64,000 nt of DNA from Chelonoidis abingdonii (Eukaryota > Chordata > Testudines > Testudinidae). The DNA is taken from NCBI RefSeq assembly GCF_003597395.2, contig NC_133770.1, positions 298,155,827 through 298,219,826 of the forward strand. Direction: 5' to 3'. The translations under genes were made by a program, and so were the position numbers. Shown piece by piece: positions 45,228-55,562 of the stretch; positions within the stretch are counted from its first letter, which is position 1, and every line of letters starts with the position of its first letter. Under the pieces are notes generated by a model, which was given only the letters and a program-made list of their open reading frames with translations, did no database searches and was not told where the DNA came from.

Positions 45228-45355
45228 CACAAAACCCTTGGGATTCTGGATGGAATATTATCCCTGAAGCATCTGGCATTGGCCACAGTCAGGAGACAGG
45301 ATTCTGGGCTGGATGGACCATTGGTTTGATCCAGTACGGCCGTTCTTATGTTCTA
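45228..45355 (+). mobile_element. Older CR1-type LINE tail fragment
   Basis: GGCATTGGCCACAGTCAGGA, GACAGGATTCTGGGCTGGAT and GGACCATTGGTTTGATCCAG followed by TACGGCCGTTCTTATGTTCT parallel the end of 11500-12168. Confidence 0.7.
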
Positions 45356-45699
45356 TTTTAACAGATGGGTTACTGAGACACATACCTGCTAAAAATTGCA
45401 GGATAGCCAGAGTGGCATGGCTGGTGGGACAGACTAGTAGCTGAGTACGTAGCTAGTGTCTTGGATGGTATTATAGCTGGGGCGGCTAGCTCCTCCCGAC
45501 AGCCACACCACACTGCTATTTTTAGCACACTCGCTCGATCAAAGCTAGCATGCGCACGTCTACCTGAACTGGAAATTTTAGTTCCAGTTGCAATGCAGAC
45601 ACACCCTAAATCACTTCCCCAAGATCACACGAAGAGTCTGTGTCATGGCAGGAAATTGAACCTCCTGAGTCCCAGGCTAATCCTGGAAGCACCAGACCA

Positions 45700-45778
45700 T
45701 CCTGGTTGGACTAGATGAGGGAGTTGGACTAGATGACTTCCTGAGGTCCCTTCCAACCCTGATATTCTCTGATCCTTC
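45700..45778 (+). mobile_element. CR1 LINE extreme 3' end
   Basis: GGGAGTTGGACTAGATGACT then TCCTGAGGTCCCTTCCAACC and CTGATATTCTCTGAT is the terminal part of a CR1 element. Confidence 0.75.
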
Positions 45779-46313
45779 CGTGCTGGTGACCCTCTCAAGC
45801 TTCCATTCTACTTGTTGCTAGAAAGACTCCTACAAAATATATTTAGTTGATAACAGCAAATGCCCTTCACTGGCTGGTAAGATATTAACAGTCTTATCCA
45901 TATTACCTATATGAAGTAAAGGGTTTCTCTCATGCTAGTAGAACCTTTTAAATGGCAAGAAAATGCTTTTTCCAGGAAACCCCTGTATTTGAAGAACAGT
46001 GCGTGATCATGGAATTAAGGACCACCACACAGATGCACATGGGGTAGCGTCAAGGTGGTACATTCATTATTAACTTTTTGAACATTTAAATTCTTAAGCA
46101 GAAGGTGACAATACCACAAGCTAGTGTATTTTATACTGGTGAAGCTGGAAACCACAGATTAATAATATTTAAATAAACATACGACACCATCAAAAAGGTT
46201 GAGAGGGCCAATGAGACATTGAACGGCCAATGTCCACAGCTCTAATACCCATCAATTCAATTCACACATTTGTCATGAAGTTACAGTATGTTATTGCTGG
46301 CACTGGAAACCAC
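45779..46313. other. Intron sequence, nothing recognised
   Basis: AT-rich intron between the start-codon exon and exon 44716-44811; no repeat recognised. Confidence 0.4.
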
Positions 46314-46436
46314 CTGCCTGTTACTGTCATTCTTAGTTTTCACTGACGAAGATGCTGCCTGGTCAGTTTGGTGATGATTCCCAACGTCCCTCTCCTCTGC
46401 CAACTCTTTGTTATCAATCATTGTGCAAATTCACAT
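46314..46436 (-). CDS. TOP1MT: Probable TOP1MT start-codon exon
   Basis: The acceptor ttttctttgcag precedes a 123-nt exon ending CAG|gtggtt. The first 15 nt (46436-46422) are untranslated. ATG at 46421-46419 opens MIDNKELAEERDVGNHHQTD then QAASSSVKTKNDSNRQ, 36 codons in phase 0. An in-frame TGA lies 15 nt before the ATG, so translation cannot extend further upstream in this exon. The product begins acidic and lacks the Arg-rich amphipathic leader of a mitochondrial presequence. The identity as first coding exon rests on the splice sites, the start codon and the charged composition, not on similarity. Confidence 0.55.
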
Positions 46437-47876
46437 CTGCAAAGAAAAGGGCTGCACCAATCAAATGTATAAAGCAGAAGCATTGCTATTAATGAGAAGA
46501 GCTGGCTGGCTGCGTAAAGGTTGCAAAGACAACAACCGGGTGATCTTGCATCACTGCATCTTTAAATCAGGTACCACGCATGGGGCACAAGCTCAGTATT
46601 TAGTTCAACAAGGAATGCGGTGAAGCATTGCAAGCATGATGCATTTTTAACCTCAAATACTAAACTCTGTGCACATCTAGAATATCATGGAGCAACACCC
46701 AACACGGGTTCCTATAGAACAAAGCCTGCCAGTCAAATAGGACTGTTAATGCTTTTCTTACCAAGCTATAAAATTAGTGGATACAGAAAACAGATTAGAT
46801 ATGCTACTGGTATTTTAATTATTGATTTTTTTATTATAGTAGCCCACAGAAGCCTGCCCCAGGTCTGGGGCCTTATTGTCCCAGGCACTGAGTTTTCAAT
46901 CTACATAGGCAAGACAAAGGAAGAGCGGTGGGGGAAACTGAGGCACAGAAAGGTGCCGTGACTTGCCCAAAGTCACACTGAAGATCTATAGTGGTGATGG
47001 GAATAGAACCCAGACAACAAAAAACAGGTGGAAAAAACTATTAATAATTTGTCTGAATAAATATCAGGGTTTATTTTGGTGGCTGGAAGAACAGGGGGAA
47101 AAAGTATTTAGTAGACTGAATTTCATTCATCAAAGCATTAATGTGGTTTTCTGCAGTACTAAAACAGAACTCAAAACACGATCCCACCTCTGAGTTTAAG
47201 AAAACAATACATCTCTAATCCCCAAATAAAACTTTGCATTTGAATAAACAGATTGCTGTCCTAGACTTAGAACGATTAGCCTATAAATATTTACATTTAA
47301 TAACTGGGCCACACCATTTGCAGCGCATACACTCAACTTTACCCTTTTCTCCTGTTTTTTAAAACATTCAAACATTTCCTTGTGTTCCGAAACGTATTCT
47401 GATACAGATTTTTGTTTTCTTTCCATTTTAGTGTGTCAGACCTTTAAACTGTTATCTGCTAACAGCTTGAAATGTGTCCGTGTTGGGCATGAGATTGATC
47501 AGGATGTTCAGATGCACACACACGTCAGAGCTTGTGTGAGTGCCTGTTTCTCTATTGTGTGTATCCTCCACTAATACATAGCCTTACTTCAACAAGCAAT
47601 TTTCGATCTACACAGGCTAATGTATTATCATAATACATGTATCTCATGCAATGTGTTGTATTTTCCTAATAAAACAAGTTATTTTTTATATATTTGAATG
47701 ACACAAAAGTAGGGTGAACATCAGAAAAAAATTAACACTTTTTATAACACTCAGGATTTTTAGTTATTTATTTTTGGGGGGAGGGGTAAAAATCAGTTTA
47801 AACTGAAAACGAAGAGGCTTACACATACCCTACCTTCAGCTCACAGCTCTTAGTGATGTCTGAGAACCCCCAGAGT
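46437..47876. other. Presumed 5' UTR intron of TOP1MT
   Basis: No gene recognised. A CORE-SINE-like reversed phrase (GAGGCACAGAAAGGTGCCGT then GACTTGCCCAAAGTCACACT) lies at about 46935-47015. Otherwise AT-rich unique sequence. Confidence 0.4.
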
Positions 47877-48108
47877 CAGTGCTTCTATATCCTGGGAAAA
47901 TTCCCCAAATCTGGGAATTTTTGAGTAAAACGAATGAAAATTCCCAATTTCCCAAGTTGAAACATTTTACTCACAAATTCCTAGGTTTGGGAAAATTTCC
48001 CAGGATATAGAAGCACTGTAAAAAACTTTATCTGGGAATTTTTCACCAGATTTGGGAAATTTTTAGCTCTAGCTTGGGAAAAGTTGGCATCATGCTATAG
48101 AAGCACTG
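47877..48108. mobile_element. hAT-type foldback MITE, copy 1
   Basis: A 232-bp element with terminal inverted repeats CAGTGCTTCTATA and TATAGAAGCACTG. It is flanked by CCCAGAGT (47869-47876) and CCCAGCAT (48109-48116), six of eight matching. A second inverted copy of the left end (CCAGGATATAGAAGCACTG) sits in the middle near 48018, so the left two thirds fold on themselves. GGGAATTTTT words recur. A close copy is at 52953-53188. Confidence 0.85.
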
Positions 48109-50582
48109 CCCAGCATTCACTGAAAACCAAGCCTTCAGGCCCACATCCTCAAAGGTATTTATTCCCTTCTGTAACTCCCATTGAAATCAAAGAGTAAATA
48201 ATTCTGAGACCCCTGGCCTTAGGGTCTAAAATAAAGTACTAAAAAATGGAGGTAATTAAAATTATAGGCAATTTTGAAAGTGTGCTCAAATTCACAAAAG
48301 AAATCTGTGCAGAGCTGGGAATAAAAACTAGATTCCCTCCCCCCACCCCTAGTTCTGCCCCTTAACAAAATCACCTTTCCCACCTAAGCAGGAATGTAGC
48401 AGGTTGCGGGGAGGGGCACAGTGGGCACTCAGGATTGATTATGCTTTTATTGCATTACTAACCCCGGGTGCAGAATTAGCAGCACGTTCATTACAGCATT
48501 TTATCTATTACTGGACAACTAAGAAGTGAGTGAAAATCAAACAGAGGCAGACATATAAAACAAAGCACAGTGAGAAAACAGATCCCTCTGAGAGAGAGAG
48601 AGAGTTTGACAAACTCCATCTGCCCATGAAAGCCTTAAGAACTTTAGGCAGAAGAGGACTGGAAAAAAAAAATTAAGCCCATACTGGATGCAAATAATGC
48701 AACCAAAGTGTGACTGGAATGACACTGGGTCACTTCCTTTCCCTGAGGGAAGTCAGCCCTTTCCTACAGAAACTTGGCTCCTTCATCTAGAGAAACAAGT
48801 GGGAGGGAAAATGAGGGGCTTGCAAACTTTTGGAGAAAATAAGACAATTCTTTCTGTTAAAAGCCTCATGCTTTCCAAACCCTTTCACTATATAATCTTA
48901 AATGCTACTGGATATTTGTGGGCAGAAGCTCACCTGTTTGGAGTAGCACCTGGCTAAGTAACATTTGTTAAGAAGAAATTCTCTCCTGAATAGCTTCCTT
49001 GCTTTCCTCTCTAGGGGAAGTGCCCCCTTGGAGGAGCTTGATTTAAAGACCCCACTCACCCCTGATTGGAAGATACTCAACCCAAAGAGCATTCTGGGAA
49101 ACGGAGTCTTAAAATCAAAGTTAAACCAGTGGGAAGAGGCTGTCTAAGCCTTGGGGGGAATTCTAGGAAAGCTCACCTATATGAAAGGAGCCTCAGTTTA
49201 CCTATATTAGCGTTACCAGTCCTGGGCTTACTAATGGATGGAGTAACTGTTATCACAGGTGGGGACATGTAAGTGCTGTACTTGGTCAATGTTACTACAT
49301 CTGTTTCTTGAGCTGTGGTTTTGATTTTTATCAATTTTGTAATAAGAGAAGGTTGTATTTCTCCATGAGGCTGGCAGTAAGGTGCCTTCTTTATGACTAG
49401 ACGGCCAAGAAATAAATCAGGTCTTAGGAATTTTCCAATGCTATAGGCATTGCCTTTGGGGGTGTCACTGTTTTGTTTCTTCTCAGAAGCTGGGCTCCAA
49501 CCTTAGTTAGTTGCTTCTAAAAATACACACACAGGGGCCTGGGGGGGGGAGGGTAGCCTACTTCTCCTTCCCTCATTTATAAGGGTTCTGTTTTTAATGT
49601 GCATGACTTAGTTAAAAGCTGTCCTAGAGAGAGTTCTCTTGTGCAAAACTCTGCAGGTCCCTGGTATCTTTTGCCCAAAGCTGTGAAACAAACCATTCTC
49701 CACAAACTCTTCTAATCTTCCCTAGTTCCCAGTCCTGCTTTTGCTTGTCTGTACTGGTCCCACTTCCTTTCCAGTGCCTTTTCAATAAATCAGTAAGGCA
49801 TATACTTGTAGCACATTCTACCCATATTTTGCAGCATGCCTCTACTGTACCTTCCAGCAAGTGAGTTAAAAGGAGCAGCTTTCTATGCACTTACTTAACC
49901 AGCAGTTACTTCATAAAACCCTGCTTCTGAGTGTCCTTCCAGGTTTCATGCTGCTCCAGGGGGTAGGAGGTGGCCCCTGTAACACACATTCAGTAGAAGG
50001 AAGGTGGCCCCCAGAGAGAAGTGACCATTCACCCTGGAAAGAAGACAAGGTAGTATTTTTTTTTTTTTTTTTTAGGGAAAAACAACACCAGACAACTATC
50101 TGCTGTAAAAACGTGGCGAGATGTCCAAGGGGGCAAACAGGCTCTTTGCTGCACTGCTCCTTGCAAACGTCTAGTGCTTTGCAAACGTTTGCATAGGCAA
50201 CCCTCTACGTCAGACGTCGCTTCTAGGAACAGTTAATCAACTGAACCCAGCTACCAATGGAGGCTGTGCAATTGCTGTCGGAGGGTAGGAATGTTCTTTG
50301 AGCCCCTCGATCCTTCCTTTACCTGGCAAGCCTGACAGAGTGAGGTAGCAGTTTCCTCCCTCTGGCTTGATGCAGATGGGGTGGCTGTTTTCCTGGATCA
50401 CAGTCCACGCTTGTAACTGGCTGTAATTAGACACAACAAACTAGCCCAGCTGCTGCTAATCAGATGGCACCGCTCCAGCAGGAGGTCTGCTAAATAACCT
50501 GAGCTACTAGAAAACGTGGAGCTAAATTCCTAGAGTGACCTCAGCTGGCATGTTCCATGCCTAACATGACTTCCAATGAAGT
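48109..50582. other. Presumed 5' UTR intron, nothing recognised
   Basis: About 2.4 kb with no named repeat, apart from an AG-dinucleotide run near 48593-48604 and a poly-T tract at about 50053-50073. No exon recognised. Confidence 0.4.
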
Positions 50583-50850
50583 AATGACAGAACAAGGAGC
50601 AATGGTCTCAAGTTGCAGTGGGGAAGGTCTAGGTTGGATATTAGGAAACACTTTCACTAGGAGGGTGGTGAAGCATTGGAATGGGTTCCCTAGGGAGATG
50701 GTGAAATCTCCTTCCTTAGAGGTTTTTAAGGTCAGGCTTGGCAAAGCCCTGGCTTGGATGATTTAGTTGGGGTTGGTCCTGCTTTGAGCAGGGGGTTGGA
50801 CTAGATGACCTTCTGAGGTCTCTCCCAACCCTAATCTTCTATGGCTCCAT
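50583..50850 (+). mobile_element. CR1 LINE 3' end
   Basis: AGAACAAGGAGCAATGGTCT, AGGTTGGATATTAGGAAACA, GGGTTCCCTAGGGAGATGGT and GGGGGTTGGACTAGATGACC mark a CR1 3' UTR similar to that at 20428-21030. Confidence 0.88.
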
Positions 50851-52952
50851 TAAGTTAAGAGCAAGTCTGATGGGAAGCAAAATTGGGCCCCCAGCTTGTA
50901 ACTAGTGGGACTGAGACAGTGTGTTCCTAGATTTCTTCCTTGAAGGTGAAGCACAGTTTTCAGCTCTTGAACATTAAGAAATAGGATGGTTCCTCCTGGA
51001 CAACTTCCCTGGGGGAACTGTTTGATCCTGGTTGCAGCAGGCTTGCAAAATCTCACCCACAGCCTGAGTGACTGTTCTTGCTGGATGAGTATAATAATCA
51101 CTGAATCCACTCCCCCCACCTCCCCAGAATAGCAATCATCAGGGTAAAGGGCAAGCAAGGAGTCTTCTTGGGTCTTGGCTAGTAAACTTTCAGGCTTATT
51201 CTGCAAGTCAAAGTTATAGCAAGAAGCAATAAAAACTAGTGTTCAGGGGCATCCCATACACTTGTTTTGTTCATCCACCTCCAGCTGTGTTTGCTTGGGC
51301 TCCCATCTAGATTAACCTAATCCTGTTGTCCACCTGGTGACCCCATTGCTGGAGATCTTCAAGGCTAGTGAGGACACTCATGTATTATTAGGAATGACTT
51401 GGGGATAATGAATCAAATGAGACTAGATGAGCCACGAAAGATCCCTCCTAACCCAAACTGGATTTAGCCAGTGTAAGTCTCATCATAACATAACTCTACA
51501 GGCACTAGTCTGCCCTTCTATTATTGCCAGGGCTGCTGAAGGAATAGCAAGCAGCAGTGCTCTGCTAATGACTAATATCTAGCTCCTTTCATAGCTCTCA
51601 AACCACCTTACAAAGGAGATCAGTACCAGGCAAAAGAGCACTTGATATTCCTAGCTAGGGTGAGACCATCTCCAGGTAGCACACTGGCTGTTCACTGGTC
51701 CACTAGCCAGAACACCAAAGTTGGTTAATGAATCCAGATCTCTCAGTGCAGTTCAGAGACTGTATGAAGCACTAGTGAATGAAATAAAGCAAACGAGAGT
51801 GGAGCGTGCCCAGCAGTATCAGTGTTTGACTTAAGTGCTCTGTTTTGTAATGTTGGTGATAGTCTGAGTAGCATTAATCAAAATCAGTCTTAATAGAATT
51901 TCCTACTCAGTATAAAGTGAACCAGGAGCAGCAGGAGTCTGTCTGCCTTAAAGCACCCAGAATAGCTGGAGTTTCATGCAGGTATAGACAGGAAATTTAG
52001 GGATCCTTGTTCCTAGATATACTCTGCCACAGCTACAGATATTGCAGAACATCGTGATACATAAATCCTGCATGTGCTCCTTAGACCCCTTCAGTAGATA
52101 GGCAGAAAGAGAACTGCCACCATCCCAAATACTTAAAGCAACTTTGTTCTTTCAGTCCAATGGCTCCATCTGGATAGTCTCGCTGAGAGAGGACAGTGCA
52201 GGGTTTTCTTTGTAACCCACTATATCAACTCTGCCTGAAAAAAAAAAAGGCAGCGCCCCAGAACAACAACAGGCTTCTGGAAATGTAAAAGATCTAGGGA
52301 GAGCTGGGACTGGACATGTGATGCAAATAATAAATTAGGCATAAGCTTTCAGCTCAGGATGGGTTATTAAACCTGTGCCCCAAGAAGCTGTGGGATTTCT
52401 GGACCGTCACAGCAAAGAGCTAGGAACCAGTAGTGCTCTGGCTCTGAATGGATCTATGTGATCCAAGGAAAGTTACTTTTGAGCCCTTTGTGCCACACCC
52501 AACCCTGTCCTAAAACTAGGTTTTAAAAAAACACCAGACCAAATAGCAAATCAGCTACTACGTCTGAGTCAAGATATTGATTTAATGTTAATGCAGGGCA
52601 GCTCTGCCTCTATCCTGTATTATGTTTGGATCTCCCTCTCCACCTTTCTCCTAAATTCCGTGCTGCTGCTGAGCCAATTTGTGACTGTTGGGAGACTAAA
52701 TAAGATGCACTCTTTTTAAATGGGTTATGGTGACAGTGTGCTCAGTACTGTATGTCATGTGATGTATGATCCTGGCCCTAAATGGCCTACAACAGAAAAA
52801 GATGGCAAAATGTACTGGAAAAGCATAGGTGGGCATAAGTTAATGTATAGGCTTTTATTAACTTCATAGTACAGAAGTTTCATATTTGATACAATAATTT
52901 GACCCTCATTATTAAATAAGTGTCTAATTGGGCACCATTCAAGCTGCATGAG
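50851..52952. other. Presumed 5' UTR intron, nothing recognised
   Basis: About 2.1 kb of unremarkable sequence; no repeat family, exon or tandem array recognised. Confidence 0.4.
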
Positions 52953-53188
52953 CAGTACTTCTATATTCTGGGAAATTTCCCCAAATCTGGGAATTTTTGA
53001 CTAAAATGTTTGAATGAAAATTCCCAATTTCCTAAGTTGAAACATTTTACTCACAAATTCCCAGGTTTGGGGAAATTTCCCAGGATAGAGAAGCACCATA
53101 AAAAACTTTATCTGGGAATTTTTCACCAGCTTTGGGAAATTTTTAGTGCTAGGTTGGGAAAAGTTGGCATCACGATATAGAAGCACTG
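52953..53188. mobile_element. hAT-type foldback MITE, copy 2
   Basis: 236 bp, the same family as 47877-48108. It begins CAGTACTTCTATATTCTGGG and ends ATATAGAAGCACTG. The flanks TGCATGAG (52945-52952) and TGAATGAG (53189-53196) agree at seven of eight positions, a good 8-bp target duplication. Confidence 0.88.
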
Positions 53189-53519
53189 TGAATGAGACAG
53201 GGCCCCCGTGGAAATATTATGTGATCATGTAATTAAAGGCTTAGGTGCTACCGCAGTGCAAACCTAGAGTTCATAATGAAGACTGTTATGTTAGGTGCAT
53301 TACTTTACACGCATAAGAAGGCATTCCCTGTTCCCAGATGTGCTAAGACTGTGAACATGAGTCTACAGGTGATTACAATAAATTCTGGGAAAGAGATGAG
53401 GACAAGGTAACAATGAAACAATCCTATTTAGTATCATAAGCAGCAGCCTCAGTACTCTCACTGCCTGACAGATTCAGAGACAAGGTGGGTGAGGTAATAC
53501 CTTTCATTGCTGGAGCACC

Positions 53520-53745
53520 ATAGCATAGTTGCTTCCTATACTGACAGAAGAGGTTTTTCTATTGATGTAGGATGGTGATACATTTCCTTGAGTGGCAATA
53601 GCTAGGTTGATGAAGGAATTTTTCCATCAATGTAGCTACGTCTAGCTGGCGGGGGGCGGGGGTAGGAGGTTACATTAGTTTAACTTCAGCATTCAGGAGG
53701 GAGAATTGTTCACACCCATGGGTGATGTAGCAAAGTCCATTTAAC
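53520..53745. mobile_element. Small DNA transposon remnant
   Basis: TGACAGAAGAGGTTTTTCTA, AATTTTTCCATCAATGTAGC and TTGTTCACACCCATGGGTGA follow the internal order of the 40085-40345 element in diverged or inverted form. Confidence 0.4.
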
Positions 53746-54103
53746 TTTTAAGTATAGACCACTGCCCAAACTGTATGTATTAGAATACAGAGGGGGAAGT
53801 TGTTAGTGTTGCGCATGCAGCCTTAAGAATGGCATTTCCAGACTCTTGAGTGCTTTTCTACACAATTTCTATTTTCTCTACTGTAGCTTTTGATAGTTGC
53901 CTAGCACTTGTTTGTTTGAAAGAGAAACTGCTCTAAAAAGCCAGGGACTTTATGACAGAACAGGCCAACAAAGGAGCAGCACAAGAGGGATAGGTTTTGC
54001 TCCTACCTCGGTCCAAGGTGAACTGGATTTCTTGACTGAGGACATAAAACAGCACTTGGGTGCAGCTGCACCACTGCAGAGCTTTAAGAAAGATGCTCTA
54101 AAG

Positions 54104-54499
54104 CTGGGGTGGACAGCCTGTGGCTCTGGAGCCACGTGCAGCTCTTCAAAAGTTAATATCCGGCTCCTTGTATAGGCACTGACTCCGGGGCTGGAGATAC
54201 AGGTGCCAACTTTCCAATATGCTCAGGGGGTGCTCACTGCTCAACCCCTGGCTCTGCCACAGGCCCTGCCCTCCCCCACTCCACTCCTTCCCACCCCCTT
54301 TCGTGAGCCTGCTATACCCTCACTGCTTCCCCATCCCCTCCAGAGCCTCCTGCACACCACAAAACAGCTGAGGCACTGGGTGGGAGGCACTGTGGGAGGG
54401 GAAGCTGATGGGGGGGGCTACTGTTGTATTAATGTGACTCTTTAGCAATGTACATTGCTAAATTCTGACTCCTTCTGAGGCTCAGGTTGGCCACCCCTG
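54104..54499. mobile_element. hAT-type element, 400 bp upstream of the CpG island
   Basis: It begins CTGGGGTGGACAGCCTGTGG and ends CTCAGGTTGGCCACCCCTG. The flanks CTCTAAAG (54096-54103) and GTCTAAAT (54500-54507) share TCTAAA. It shares GCTCTTCAAAAGTTAATATC and GCTCAACCCCTGGCTCTGCC with 42961-43392. Confidence 0.7.
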
Positions 54500-54524
54500 G
54501 TCTAAATGGAGGGGAGAGAGCTCT

Positions 54525-54700
54525 CCCATTGGAGTAATGAAGGGGCCTCCCCAAAAGGCAGTAGCTATGCTGGCAAGAGCTCTCTTGCTGACCTAGCACG
54601 CTCTACACCCACACTTAGGCTGACATAACTACTTCGCTTAAGAGTGTGGATCACACCCCTGAGCAACACAGTTGTAGGGAAGTAATTCTGCAGACCCTGC
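54525..54700. mobile_element. Small DNA transposon fragment
   Basis: CCTCCCCAAAAGGCAGTAGC, GGCTGACATAACTACTTCGC and GTGTGGATCACACCCCTGAG correspond to the interior of the 40085-40345 family. Confidence 0.4.
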
Positions 54701-54889
54701 CCTGAGGCAGATGCACCACCAATGGCAGGGACAGTGGGGTAGAGGTAGTGTAGACTCCCACCGGGACACGGCTAAGCTGAGGGTTCCGCTCAGAAGGCTG
54801 CAGGGAAGGGGCAGGGCAGCCCCCGAGACAACGGATTTACATGCATTTTGCATTGCTTGTGCCTCCCCGCAACAGCAACGGACCAGATG

Positions 54890-55480
54890 TTGACGGGGGG
54901 GGGAGGGGCAGCGGGCTGCTCCAGATGGGGCGGGGGGCAGAGTTCTAAAGCCGCGTGCCGTCCTCCCAGCGCGCGCCTCCAGACCAGGCCGTGCGCGGGC
55001 CGCCCCGCCCCCTGACGTCCTCGGCGTTCTAATTCCCACCGTTGCCAGGGGCGACAGGGTCTCCTCTCCCCGGGCACCGTTTAGGCAGCGAGAAGGGCGG
55101 GGACACCACTGGTTCCGCCCCGTCCTTTCTGCCATTGGACACGGGCACTTTCACTCGAAGACAACCCGCCATCCTATTGGCCGGAGCGGCCCCTATCTCC
55201 CGCCCCGCCAGGGGCTGGCGGTTCGCCGCCGGTGGGGAAGCCGGAGAGTGGGGGCTGTCGTCCTGGCTGAGGGGAGCGCGGCCACCTCCAGAGCCGCCCC
55301 CCGCCACCATGGTCCCCGCGGAGGGGAGCCCGGGCGGCCGAGGGGACGCGGCGGGAGACGGCGGCTTCCTCCTGCTGCGGGGCCCGGACAGCGGCAGCGT
55401 CCGGAAGGTGCGTGAGGGGCGCAGGGCGAGGACTCGCGGAAAGCAGCGCCCGGGGCGGCTAGTGGGCCCTGCCCCCTCCC
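54890..55480. promoter_or_regulatory. CpG island, probable bidirectional promoter
   Basis: The region is rich in G, C and CG dinucleotides, unlike the AT-rich introns on either side. It contains GC boxes (CGCCCCGCCC 55001-55010; GGGCGGGG 55095-55102), a CRE-like TGACGTCC (55013-55020) and two inverted CCAAT boxes (ATTGG at 55134-55138 and 55176-55180, 42 bases apart). There is no TATA box. A plus-strand gene starts inside it at 55309, and the minus-strand TOP1MT must start upstream of 46436, so a shared head-to-head promoter is the simplest reading. The untranslated first exon of TOP1MT was not located. Confidence 0.7.
55309..55407 (+). CDS. First coding exon of an unrecognised head-to-head gene
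   Basis: GCCACCATGG at 55303-55312 is an optimal vertebrate initiation context and is the first ATG in its frame within the island. The exon encodes MVPAEGSPGGRGDAAGDGGF then LLLRGPDSGSVRK, 33 codons, and ends AAG|gtgcgt in phase 0. The segment is Gly/Ala/Asp-rich and looks disordered and cytosolic. With the next exon it would precede a membrane segment. I do not recognise the family. In human the neighbour of TOP1MT is RHPN1, but this N-terminus does not resemble rhophilin. Confidence 0.75.
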
Positions 55481-55505
55481 TTCCCCCGCGGTGCCAGCGT
55501 CCCCC

Positions 55506-55542
55506 GTGCCAGGGCAGTGGGGGGAGCGGCGCCCCTCCCCCC
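55506..55542. repeat. Diverged outlying unit of the 38-bp minisatellite
   Basis: GTGCCAGGGCAGTGGGGGGA then GCGGCGCCCCTCCCCCC is a unit variant separated from the main array by about 20 bases. Confidence 0.7.
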
Positions 55543-55562
55543 CTCCCGGTGCCAGTCCCCCC

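Larger units (their letters stand above)
1932..46421 (-). other. TOP1MT: TOP1MT gene, coding span (about 19 exons, minus strand)
   Basis: This is a type IB DNA topoisomerase, which relaxes supercoils by nicking one strand through a 3'-phosphotyrosyl intermediate. Translated exons from 21558 down to 1932 form an uninterrupted core, linker and C-terminus. The wording is that of TOP1MT, not TOP1: [45 protein letters not shown] and [13 protein letters not shown]. Residues equivalent to human TOP1 Arg488, Lys532, Arg590, His632 and Tyr723 are all present. The thirteen core exons join in phase (116, 122, 123, 188, 145, 144, 186, 69, 115, 128, 95, 150 and 103 nt), with GT donors and AG acceptors throughout. 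In mammals the product acts on mitochondrial DNA. Here the N-terminus is long, highly charged and rich in basic clusters, so targeting cannot be assumed. The 5' exons are less secure than the core. A head-to-head gene starts at 55309. Confidence 0.95.
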
